Shown one piece after another: positions 16,307 to 24,302 of a DNA stretch of 36,554 bases. The position numbers and the translations under genes were made by a program. Source of the DNA: Alphaproteobacteria bacterium (GTDB taxonomy: Bacteria; Pseudomonadota; Alphaproteobacteria; Rhizobiales; Hyphomicrobiaceae); contig JAHJQI010000110.1 in assembly GCA_018819265.1 (NCBI GenBank), forward strand, positions 1-36,554, written 5' to 3'. Every line of letters starts with the position of its first letter. Position 1 is the first letter of the stretch. The notes under the pieces were generated by a model that was not told where the DNA came from, searched no databases, and was given only the letters and a program-made list of their open reading frames with translations.

Positions 16307-17563
16307 CTATTGCAGAAGCTGCGGGCCGCTCTTGATTTTCGGCATCAGTTGGGGAAGGCCGGCTTCGTCACATGTCGAGCGGACATTGAGCTGGCCGTAG
16401 CCTTCAAGGTAAAAGTGGTCGGCGATCATGGCAAAGCAGGCCGACTCTTCGTTCATTGCGCCGTTGCCGCTGATGTTGACGCGCCACTGGGGGGCGTAGA
16501 CGATGCCTTCGATCTTGATGCGGCCACCGCCCTGGATAATCGTCTCGTAGACGTTGGCATTGAACGAGTCGAACTTGCGGTCGACGATGGCGAAGCCTGC
16601 GAGCTGGCCGGTTTCGGGGGCGCGCAGATCGACATCACCGCCGCCGCGAACGATCAGCCTGGTATCAAAGCCGCGGAAGAACAATGTCGTGTCGCGTGCG
16701 GCCAGGCTGGATTGGCCCTGGACCTCAAGATAGCCGTTGCGAAACACGTACGTGCCAGGCTCCAGGGTTACGTGTGCGTGCGGCTTCAGAACCGTGTCGC
16801 CGCAATAGATGCCGGGGCGAAGCCTGTGGTCTCCCGATTTCAGTTCGAGGTCGGTGAACGTGCATTCGCCCGACGGCGGGTCATAGCTCAGGAATTTTTC
16901 GCGGAAGGGGTCTTCCAGCCGGTCGCACTCGCCGTAGGGACGCGGCGAGAAATGATCGGCGCCGACAATGCCGCCATGGGTGCAGAAGCCCTGGGCCGTT
17001 CCCAGTGCGGCACCGGAGGCGTTGATGGAGGTGGGGCTGCTCGAGTTGACCCAGGCCCAGCAGTTTTCCGAAGACGCTTTGTTGATCCCCTGCAGGTGCA
17101 GTCCGTCGGTGGCCGATTCGCTGAGGGCGAGAAGGCAGGCAACGCCGCCATTGTCGACCTGCGCCCGGGCACGGGCCAGCGCCGTCAGGTTGAATTCGGT
17201 GTGGCCAAACAGTTTCATGATGGCGGTCGGGTGATTGTAGGTGGCGCTGACCGAAACCTCGGCGTTGTTGCCCTTGATCTCGGAGCTGACACCGCTAAGC
17301 CCGCTGTGGGCGAGGTTATCTGCGAAGAAGTCGGTTGCAGCTTCGATGCGGTTGGCACTTGAAGTCGCCGGGAGACGGGCGCCGGCGATGGCGGCCTTGT
17401 CGACGAGGGTCTGCAGCTTCTGGTGTGCGGTGATCGCCTGGCCGTAGTCGATGGCCATCCCGACGGTTGCAAACATCGGCAGGATCAGCAGGCCGAACAG
17501 CATCCCGACGTTGCCCTTGTTTTCATGATTGAATGCAAACAAAAGCTTTATTGCGCAGTCCAT
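16307..17563 (-). CDS. Tad-domain (TadG-like) exported protein with beta-helix-like C-terminus, paralogue 1
   Basis: 418 residues from the ATG at 17563, which has GGAGGT eight bases upstream; the frame to 17605 is longer without support. The N-terminus ENKGNVGMLFGLLILPMFATVGMAIDYGQAITAHQKLQTLVDKAAIAGA is the Tad/TadG signature: one membrane helix (about 17-39), then an exported helix. The exported part (about 130-418) is Cys-containing and rich in repeated short strands, with RLRPGIYCGDTVLKPHAHVTLEPGTYVFRNG, then LAGFAIVD and IEGIVYAPQWRVNISG, as in parallel beta-helix or bactofilin-like folds. It is a co-linear paralogue of the gene at 31812-33095. No other tad/flp genes are nearby. It may be a surface or periplasmic structural protein. 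Confidence 0.85.
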   Translation of the reverse strand: MDCAIKLLFAFNHENKGNVGMLFGLLILPMFATVGMAIDYGQAITAHQKLQTLVDKAAIAGARLPATSSANRIEAATDFFADNLAHSGLSGVSSEIKGNNAEVSVSATYNHPTAIMKLFGHTEFNLTALARARAQVDNGGVACLLALSESATDGLHLQGINKASSENCWAWVNSSSPTSINASGAALGTAQGFCTHGGIVGADHFSPRPYGECDRLEDPFREKFLSYDPPSGECTFTDLELKSGDHRLRPGIYCGDTVLKPHAHVTLEPGTYVFRNGYLEVQGQSSLAARDTTLFFRGFDTRLIVRGGGDVDLRAPETGQLAGFAIVDRKFDSFNANVYETIIQGGGRIKIEGIVYAPQWRVNISGNGAMNEESACFAMIADHFYLEGYGQLNVRSTCDEAGLPQLMPKIKSGPQLLQ

Positions 17564-17783
17564 GATTGTTACCTCCGGTTTACGGTGGCTTAACAATTGC
17601 GACAATCCCTAGCAAAGTCTTAAATTATTTTGATCGCTTTTTATGGAATTCAGCAGAAATTACCCGTGCCATGCATTAAGACTAATTCGGAGTTAACCGA
17701 TCTATTGATGAATGAATTGCAGAGGGCTGTGCGAATATCGAGCGGTCGAATGCGACAGTTGCGCAATGCGGCGCATTCGTAGC

Positions 17784-17805
17784 GGCTGAAAGGCTGGCTT
17801 TTCAG
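17784..17805. repeat. Hairpin in the Tad/autotransporter spacer
   Basis: GCTGAAA pairs with TTTCAGC around an eight-base loop. It lies about 220 bp before the Tad gene start. No U-tract follows on either strand, so it is not a clear terminator. Confidence 0.4.
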
Positions 17806-18759
17806 CGTGCCCGGCTGGCGCTGAGAAAGTTGATTTGCAGCACCATTAAGCCTCGGTCCTTCGTTAAGAGACTATTCAGGAACGACGCACAATTCGTTTT
17901 CCGCAGATGGCGTTTCGGCAAGCTTTGAATTTGTTTCAGGTTAGCCGGGCGCGACACTTCCCCGATAGCGCACGACTGATCCGACGGCGGGCATGCAAAT
18001 TCGATATCGAATGCGAAAACGCCGAAGTGCCATTCAGCAGGCAATGTCAAGCTATTTGCGCAACAGTCATCGGGCGGGTCACAGGTGCCGAGCCGACTTG
18101 CTGTTGAGCATGCCGGCCAAGATCACATTTTTACGGACTGTAGTGTAGGCGTTGCCCAGGAAGGCGGATCGCTAGATCCTGGTTGCGTAAAGCGTCCTAA
18201 ACGTTTGTTTTACACTGATAATTACATGCTCTTTGAGTGCAGAAGTGTTGTTTCCCAGTCTCACTTGCCACCAACTTCGTGGCTTTTTGAACGGTTGACT
18301 TGACTCGAAAGTTGCCGGTGGACAAGGTGTGGATAACGTCATGTTATGAATAATTGACTTGACGTAATCGAGGGCAAAGAATTTCGGACGCACTGCCCGT
18401 GACTGGCGGGACAGCAGGCAAGCTGATCATTTCGAAGGTCAGTTCGGAGATGAGCAGACCCGAGGCCACTAGGGCTCTGCGAATTCAGAATGCGGGACGC
18501 ATCGAGTTTAGGCTCGAGCAATCGAAGCCACCATAGCGGGGTGGGAACGCCGTATTTTGGAGTGGTGCCACAACACTCCTGAAATAACCGGTAGCCGACG
18601 CGTCAGCGCGCTCGGGGGGACCGGTTAACGCTTCGGTCGATCTTTGCGGATCGGCTGATTACGGGATCGCTTTGCCTCAGGTTTAAGGCCGGGGGCAGCG
18701 CGATCCACATTGAGGGGCTGTGCGCGTAAGCGATGTGGCATCGCTTGAAGTGCACTTGA

Positions 18760-18795
18760 GGAGGTACGGACGCTGCCCCGCGGGTCCGTACCTTC
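18760..18795 (+). promoter_or_regulatory. Strong hairpin in the leader region of the autotransporter gene
   Basis: AGGTACGGAC (18762-18771) pairs perfectly with GTCCGTACCT (18784-18793) around a 12-nt GC-rich loop, extendable by two pairs (one G-U). It is about 150 bp before the start codon. With no U-tract it is more likely an RNA regulatory or operator element than a terminator. Confidence 0.5.
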
Positions 18796-18882
18796 CCCTC
18801 CCCAAACCATTGCCACGCGAACAGGGGGGAGAACCGCCGGCCTCAAGGCTTTCGGTCAATCCCAACAACAAAATCGGAACAA

Positions 18883-18906
18883 CCGGCTGAGCATCTGCTC
18901 TGCCGG
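18883..18906 (+). promoter_or_regulatory. 24-bp palindrome just before the autotransporter gene
   Basis: CCGGC-T-GAGCA, TC, TGCTC-T-GCCGG: ten pairs with one T-T mismatch. It ends 36 bp before the ATG at 18943. It could be an operator for a dimeric regulator or a 5'-UTR hairpin. Confidence 0.55.
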
Positions 18907-18942
18907 ATCGGGGAAGTTTTGTCCTGAGTTGGCGAGTATATT

Positions 18943-21900
18943 ATGCGTAGGGAACGGCGTATTTCGCAAGCGAACAGCAACCGAAGCGGCGATCGAGCAG
19001 GTCGTCGCTATTGGGCTTTGGGTATCCTCGTCGCTCTCCTGCTCCTGGCAGGTCCTTTCCTGGCATTCGATGCCGCGCATGCGCAACGTGCACCTGGATG
19101 TCGGACCACAGGCCAAGGCAATAGTATTGTCTGTTCCGACTGCGCAAGCGCCGCGTCCGCCAACATTGCAGACCGTCAACGTATTCTCAGTGGCAACGAA
19201 AATGGTAATGGCACGCAAGGTTCGAACAACGCGTTCTGCCAGATTGTCAGCCTTAACCCAGGCGATCAGCTCACACTGACAGTCGAGAACCTCAACAGCA
19301 CTAACATCCAAAACTTTGATGTGGTGTATAATAAGAGTGGCCAAATTCCTGTTTCATTGCTGCCTGCAACCCCGCTCACTGACGCGGTCACGGTGTTACC
19401 TGCTCCGATCGCCTCGGTGCAGTCTTTCGCGCACAGCGAGCCGGGTGCGGCCGATACGCGGGTGAACGTGAATATTTCTGGCACGCAGCCTAATCAGGTT
19501 GGACAGAATTCGGAAGTCGGCGCCACGGTGACCTGTTCCTGCGCGCCCGCCAGGGGAACCTTGACGATCAACAAGGTTGCGATCGGGGGCAACGACACCT
19601 TCCCGATAACGGCGACGCTCGGGGCGAACGCCCCGCTCGATTTCTCCATTACGACCGTTGGCGGCAACGGCCAGAACAGTCAGGTCGTTCCGACCGGGAC
19701 TTACACCGTCGCCGAAACGCCCCCGGCCGGATGGATACTCGACAGCATCGTTTGCGGCGGCCAACCGACCGATCAGGCCGTCGTGACCCAGAACACCACA
19801 ACAGTCTGTACCGTCACCAACCGCAAGCTGGCATCCGTGACGATCAAGAAGCAGACGATCAACGGTACCGGTGCGTTCGATTTTGCCGCCACCACGGTTC
19901 CGGGCGGGCAAAACGCAATAGCGGGTTTTACCGAGACGACCAACGCCCAGAACGTCGACAGCGCTGGCACGACACTCGTCAACCTCGTCCCGGGCGACTA
20001 CACCTTTACCGAAACGCCACCGGTACCTGGTTGGACGCTGACGAATCTGTCGTGCACCGGCACGGGAGTCAGCAACTTCACACGGAACGGTCTTGCCGGC
20101 AGCTTCACTCTGGCCGACGGAGCTGTTGGCGAATGCATCTATGAAAACACGCGCGCGCTTGGCAACCTCGAGGTGACGAAGGTCGCAGCAGGTGGTGGCG
20201 CAACTCCGTTCGACTTCGAGATCCGCGACGACCAGAACGCACTCCTTGCGCCTGCATTCCAGCTCGTCGATGGCCAGACCGAAACCCGCAACGGCATTCC
20301 GACCGGGCAGTACACCATCACGGAAACGAATCTTCCGGCAGGTTGGTCGCTCGATACCATCAGCGCTTGCGGGACGCGCAACGGCGATACGGTCACAGTT
20401 GACGTGACGGCCAACCAGACGACGTCATGCACGTTCACAAACGTCAATCAGGTCGGATCGATCAAGATCACCAAGGAAACGATTGGTGGAAACGACAATT
20501 TCGACTTCGAAGTGAGAGATGCCGGCAACGCGGTGGTTGGTAGCGCCAACGGCCTCGCCAATGGCGATATGCAGACGATCACGCCGCTCGCACCCGGCAA
20601 CTTTACGATCTCGGAAATCAACATCCCGGCCGGTTGGACGCTGACGGGTGTCGATTGCGGCCAGCTCAACGGCAACTCCGTCGACGTCACCGTCATCGCG
20701 GGCCAGACCACCGAGTGCAAGTTCACCAACACGCTGGCGCCGGCTTCGCTGACCATCGTCAAGGACGTTCCCGGCAACGGCGACAACACCAGCTTCATGT
20801 TCTCCAACACCGGCCCGCAGGCGCCCGCCGCCTTCCAGCTCGCCGACGGCCAAAGCCGGAACTTCACGACGGCGGGCACCTACGTCATCACCGAAACCCA
20901 GCAGGATGGATACAAGCTGACGGCTTTGTCCTGCACCGGCGCCGGAGCCAACGGTCAAGGCGATTCGACCAGCATTCCGGGCCGCAGCGCGACGATCAAT
21001 CTCGACCCGGGCGACAACATCACATGCACATTCCGCAACGTCCGCCAAACCGGCACGATCACGGTGCGCAAGGTGACGGTTGGCGGCGACGGCGACTTCT
21101 CCTTCCAGGTGACGGGCCAGTCCGGCTTCAACCTGAGCAACGGCGAGAACCGCAAGTTCACCGGGTTGACCATCGGCCAGTACACCGTGCGGGAAACCAA
21201 TATCCCGGACGGATGGAAATTGCAGAGCGTGAGCTGCACGGGTGGCGGCAACAAGCAGGGTAACGCCATCACCGTCGATCTGTCGGTCAACCAGGCGATC
21301 ACCTGCACGTTCACCAACTTCAAGAAGCGTGACGACCGCATGCGTGAAGTCACCCGGCTGTTCATCCACAGGCGTGTCGACAACCTGCTGACGCATGGTC
21401 CCGACCGCGCGCGCCTGCTGCGCAGGCTGCAGCCTCAGGATCCGCCGGCGTGCGGCCTGAAAGACGATTGCTCGCAGCCTCCACCTTTGAAGCTCGGTGC
21501 TGCCCCGACAGGCACCGGAGCGGCACCTCGCATCGGCGGCGTTGGAACGCCCGAACTGCCGGCGTTCGGAAACCAGGCCTTCGGCAACCAGGCGTTCGGC
21601 AATCCGGCCTATGGCCAGCAGAACTCCGGCGTACTGTTCGCCAACGAAGAAGACGATCAGCCGTGGAACCCGCGCGGCGGCACCAACAGCCCGCTGTTGT
21701 CCTCCATCATGGGCCAGCTTTCCAGTGCTGCCGGCGGATCGAGCAGCTTCAAGTTCGGCACCAGCCTCAGCGAACTGAGGGAATCGGGCAAGGCAGCACA
21801 GCTCCAGGAAGAGCAGAAGAAGCTGCAGGAAGCCGGTCTCGACTACAATGGACAGATGTACCACATGCCGAAGAACGCCTTGCATCAGCGGCTCGATATC

Positions 21901-22677
21901 TGGGTCGAGGGTCAGTTCAGCGGCTACAACGACTCCACCGGCGGGCTCCAGCGCGACGGTAACTTCAGGGTTCTCTACGTTGGTGCCGACTATGCCATCG
22001 CACCTGGAATCCTTGTTGGCGCCCTCGTTCAGGTCGACGATACCCGCGAGAACATCGACGATCCGACGCTCCTCGGCGAAGTCGAAGGAACCGGCTGGAT
22101 GGCCGGCCCCTATATCGGCATCAAGTTGACCGACACCCTCTACTTCGACGCCCGCGCGGCGTGGGGTACGTCGGACAACGACATCTGGCTGCAGGATGCG
22201 GCGGCAGGCTGGCGCAGCGGTGCGTTCGAAACCGAACGCTGGCTGGCAAATGCGAACCTGACCGGCAACTACCAGTTCGGCAACTGGCGACTGTCGCCCC
22301 AGGTCGGTCTGGCCTACGGCCAGGAGTCCTATGACACCTACTTCAATAGCCTCGGCCAGGCCGTCGATGGCGGCGAAGCCAGGATCGGACGGGTGACCGG
22401 CGGCGCGGAAGTCGGCTACCAATTCCGCCACTCCGACGGGTCTGTCCTCGAGCCGCACATCGGCATCAAGGGAATCTGGAACTTCCAGACCGACGATCTG
22501 TTCGTCAACGGGGTGCTCGTCGACACCGACGAGAGCCGCGCGCAGATCGAGGGCGGGCTGTTGTACCGCACGCCAAGCGGCATGGCGGTCAGAGGAGCTC
22601 TCGCCTACGACGGCATCGGAGCAGACGACTTCGAATCCTACACCGGCCAGCTATGGGTCAATATTCCCCTGAATTGA
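18943..22677 (+). CDS. Autotransporter-like surface protein with six CnaB/prealbumin-like repeats
   Basis: 1244 residues. A long signal peptide ends at AHA (45-47). Residues 48-204 form a Cys-containing N-terminal domain. Residues 205-796 are six tandem repeats of about 85-110 residues, each with a first strand ending in Lys, a motif Y-T-x-x-E-T-x-x-P-x-G-W and a last strand C-T-F-T-N. The Lys/Glu/Asn sets are K211/E258/N293, K303/E357/N402, K413/E461/N500, K511/E558/N596, K607/E651/N699 and K710/E751/N792. Each repeat also has exactly two Cys (271/289, 371/398, 476/496, 572/592, 664/695, 765/788). A linker with a basic helix (RLFIHRRVDNLLTHGPDRAR) and AFGNQ repeats leads to a C-terminal beta-barrel (about 970-1244) of autotransporter type. 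The repeats match SpaA/CnaB prealbumin-like folds of Gram-positive adhesins. Start ATG 18943 with GGCGAG upstream. Confidence 0.88.
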   Translation: MRRERRISQANSNRSGDRAGRRYWALGILVALLLLAGPFLAFDAAHAQRAPGCRTTGQGNSIVCSDCASAASANIADRQRILSGNENGNGTQGSNNAFCQIVSLNPGDQLTLTVENLNSTNIQNFDVVYNKSGQIPVSLLPATPLTDAVTVLPAPIASVQSFAHSEPGAADTRVNVNISGTQPNQVGQNSEVGATVTCSCAPARGTLTINKVAIGGNDTFPITATLGANAPLDFSITTVGGNGQNSQVVPTGTYTVAETPPAGWILDSIVCGGQPTDQAVVTQNTTTVCTVTNRKLASVTIKKQTINGTGAFDFAATTVPGGQNAIAGFTETTNAQNVDSAGTTLVNLVPGDYTFTETPPVPGWTLTNLSCTGTGVSNFTRNGLAGSFTLADGAVGECIYENTRALGNLEVTKVAAGGGATPFDFEIRDDQNALLAPAFQLVDGQTETRNGIPTGQYTITETNLPAGWSLDTISACGTRNGDTVTVDVTANQTTSCTFTNVNQVGSIKITKETIGGNDNFDFEVRDAGNAVVGSANGLANGDMQTITPLAPGNFTISEINIPAGWTLTGVDCGQLNGNSVDVTVIAGQTTECKFTNTLAPASLTIVKDVPGNGDNTSFMFSNTGPQAPAAFQLADGQSRNFTTAGTYVITETQQDGYKLTALSCTGAGANGQGDSTSIPGRSATINLDPGDNITCTFRNVRQTGTITVRKVTVGGDGDFSFQVTGQSGFNLSNGENRKFTGLTIGQYTVRETNIPDGWKLQSVSCTGGGNKQGNAITVDLSVNQAITCTFTNFKKRDDRMREVTRLFIHRRVDNLLTHGPDRARLLRRLQPQDPPACGLKDDCSQPPPLKLGAAPTGTGAAPRIGGVGTPELPAFGNQAFGNQAFGNPAYGQQNSGVLFANEEDDQPWNPRGGTNSPLLSSIMGQLSSAAGGSSSFKFGTSLSELRESGKAAQLQEEQKKLQEAGLDYNGQMYHMPKNALHQRLDIWVEGQFSGYNDSTGGLQRDGNFRVLYVGADYAIAPGILVGALVQVDDTRENIDDPTLLGEVEGTGWMAGPYIGIKLTDTLYFDARAAWGTSDNDIWLQDAAAGWRSGAFETERWLANANLTGNYQFGNWRLSPQVGLAYGQESYDTYFNSLGQAVDGGEARIGRVTGGAEVGYQFRHSDGSVLEPHIGIKGIWNFQTDDLFVNGVLVDTDESRAQIEGGLLYRTPSGMAVRGALAYDGIGADDFESYTGQLWVNIPLN

Positions 22678-22684
22678 GGGGATA

Positions 22685-22726
22685 GGGCAGAGCCGCTCCT
22701 CCCCCGCAGGACGCGTGGCTCTGCCC
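22685..22726 (+). terminator. Hairpin after the autotransporter gene, likely terminator
   Basis: GGGCAGAGCC (22685-22694) pairs perfectly with GGCTCTGCCC (22717-22726), starting eight bases after the stop codon. The loop is 22 nt and no U-tract follows, so it may end transcription only with help or protect the mRNA end. Confidence 0.5.
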
Positions 22727-22802
22727 GGCCACTCGAAGCGGAAGTCGAAGTCGAAGGGTTTCCGGTTGCGTCCCGAAGGCTGACATCAGCCAAAAAAACA
22801 CG

Positions 22803-23765
22803 TCACCTCGGGCCGGGATCGTAGCTGCGCTTCTGCTTCCAGGTGGAGAAGAAGTAGGCGAGTTCATCGTCGACGTGGTCCGGCATGACGATGCGGACGG
22901 TGACGATCTGATCGCCTGTCTCGCCGGTCTTGGCGTTACGCACGCCCTTGCCCTTGAGGCGGAACATGCGGCCCGAACTCGTCCCCTTGGGCAGCGTCAG
23001 CTGAACGCGGGTGGAAATGGTGGAGACTTCGATCTTGCCGCCGAGAACGGCTTCATCAACGGTGATGGGGACGTCGCTGTAGATATCGAGCCCTTCACGG
23101 CGGAAGCGGGGGTGCGGGCGAACCTTGATCTCGACCAGTGCATCGCCAGGTTCTCCGCCGAGAAGGCCGGGACCGCCCTTGCCGCGCAGGCGCAGGATCT
23201 GGCTGTCGGCGACGCCTTCGGGAACATTGAGGTCGAGAATGCCGCCCTCGGGCATGGTGACGCGCTTCTTGACGCCGGTGATGGCTTCGTTGAAATCGAC
23301 TTCGAGGGTATAGCGAACGTCCTGGCCACGGCGGTTAAGGCCACTGGTGCCGCGCTGGCCGGTGGCCGGGCCAGCGCCTTGGCCGCGATAGCCGGGCTGG
23401 CCTCGGTTGGCTGCGAACATCTCTTCGAAGATGCCGGAAAATCCTTCGAACCCGTGCTGACCGGCATGGCCGTTGACGCCATTGGCAGAAGCCTGCCGAT
23501 AGCCGCGCCGGGGCTCGCCGGCTGCGTCGATTTCGCCGGTGTCGAACTGGCGCCGCTTGGGGGGATCGCCGAGGATATCGTAGGCGGCCGATACCCGCTT
23601 GAAGCGGTCGGCGGCGGCCGGGTTGTCGGGGTGCAGATCCGGGTGGAGTTCCTTCGCGAGCTTGCGGAATGCCCGCCGGATCTCGTCATCGCCGGCATCG
23701 CGCGAGACGCCTAACGTCGCGTAAGGATCGGCGGCGGTCACGGATGTGTCCCCTGAATGGTGCAT
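22803..23765 (-). CDS. CbpA-type DnaJ co-chaperone
   Basis: 320 residues. The J-domain covers about residues 13-77 (DPYATLGVSRDAGDDEIRRAFRKLAKELHPDLHPDN) with the essential HPD at 41-43, which stimulates ATP hydrolysis by DnaK. A Gly-rich linker follows. The C-terminal substrate-binding domains (about 145-310) include VRYTLEVDFNEAITGVKKRVTMPEGG and LRLRGKGGPGLLGG. There is no CxxCxGxG zinc finger, so it is a type II (CbpA/DjlA-like) J-protein, not the main DnaJ. No dnaK is nearby. The ATG at 23765 has a weak ribosome-binding site. It converges on the autotransporter gene. Confidence 0.92.
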   Translation of the reverse strand: MHHSGDTSVTAADPYATLGVSRDAGDDEIRRAFRKLAKELHPDLHPDNPAAADRFKRVSAAYDILGDPPKRRQFDTGEIDAAGEPRRGYRQASANGVNGHAGQHGFEGFSGIFEEMFAANRGQPGYRGQGAGPATGQRGTSGLNRRGQDVRYTLEVDFNEAITGVKKRVTMPEGGILDLNVPEGVADSQILRLRGKGGPGLLGGEPGDALVEIKVRPHPRFRREGLDIYSDVPITVDEAVLGGKIEVSTISTRVQLTLPKGTSSGRMFRLKGKGVRNAKTGETGDQIVTVRIVMPDHVDDELAYFFSTWKQKRSYDPGPR

Positions 23766-23858
23766 CGCATCTCATTTGTTCCGAATCGACACCTGGTCCC
23801 CACGTGTCAGTCGGAACCATAGGCTCTTTGTTCGATCGTGCCGGTAGATTTACCAACG

Positions 23859-24021
23859 CTAGTACCGCCGATCAGAAGTCCCTGTGTCGTATCAGTCAGC
23901 CGCTTTCAGGGACTTCTGATCGAAAAGCGGTAGTAGATTCAACATTCTACTCCTCTGTTTTCAGAAGTTCGTCAAGGTGGTTGCCGCGAATGACTCACGA
24001 ACTTCTGAAAGCGGGTATTAG
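23859..24021. repeat. Composite palindromic element, copy 1 (BIME/MITE-like)
   Basis: About 163 bp made of two hairpin units. Unit A (23859-23936) has outer arms CTAGTACCGC / GCGGTAGTAG and a perfect 14-bp inner stem (ATCAGAAGTCCCTG at 23871-23884 with its complement at 23907-23920). Unit B (about 23950-24021) has a perfect 14-bp stem (23959-23972 with 23997-24010) containing the shared TCAGAAGT core. It is nearly identical to 36387-36554, with a few changes that spoil the inner CTAGTACC ends. Confidence 0.88.
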
Positions 24022-24131
24022 ACGACGTACGTCCGGAATCAGGCGACCGATCCCGTACACCGAATACCTCAGTGCAAGCCATGCGCCAGCAAACGCCGCA
24101 TTGAACTTATTGCGAGGAGATTGTGGCAAGC

Positions 24132-24197
24132 CTAGAGCATCATCCGACCATAGGCGATCGCTTTTCGGCGATTCCGTCAGATCGGACGTTGCTCTAG
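24132..24197. repeat. CTAGAGCA-type palindromic intergenic repeat, copy 2
   Basis: CTAGAGCA...TCCGA at the left is mirrored by TCGGA...TGCTCTAG at the right, with perfect 8-bp ends. It is related to the copy at 2142-2205 and lies about 100 bp downstream of the ppx stop codon. Confidence 0.75.
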
Positions 24198-24302
24198 GCA
24201 TAAGGCAACGTCACTTTCTCGAAAGCTGCTGATTGACCGGGGATCGAGCCGTTGCGCGGCTTCGCAGCGCCGGTTCCGCCGATTTCGCGGGCGATGCCGG
24301 TA

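Larger units (their letters stand above)
17564..18942. other. 1.4 kb divergent intergenic region between the Tad and autotransporter genes
   Basis: 1379 bp in which no gene is convincing: the open frames of 60-82 codons have no recognised domain and no consistent codon usage. The left two-thirds are noticeably less GC-rich than the neighbours. It holds hairpins at 17784-17805, 18760-18795 and 18883-18906 and must carry the promoters of both divergent surface-protein genes. A non-coding RNA is possible but cannot be shown. Confidence 0.65.
23766..24302. other. Repeat-filled intergenic region between the J-protein gene and ppx
   Basis: 537 bp with no gene. It is mostly occupied by a composite palindromic element (23859-24021) and a CTAGAGCA-type palindrome (24132-24197). 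Open frames crossing it run through repeat DNA and are rejected. It also contains the promoter region of the J-protein gene. Confidence 0.75.

Noticed and set aside
17802..18530. Small open frames of 60-82 codons in the Tad/autotransporter spacer
   Set aside because: No domain, no ribosome-binding site of note, and overlapping frames on both strands; likely chance in non-coding DNA.
20425..22458. 677-codon open frame on the minus strand inside the autotransporter gene
   Set aside because: It is a codon-bias shadow of a GC-rich gene. It has no domain and the opposite frame has six clear repeats and a barrel.
22780..22799. Terminator between the autotransporter and J-protein genes
   Set aside because: GGCTGA-CA-TCAGCC is followed by A residues on the plus strand. 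On the minus strand the T-run comes before the hairpin, so the polarity is wrong for both genes.
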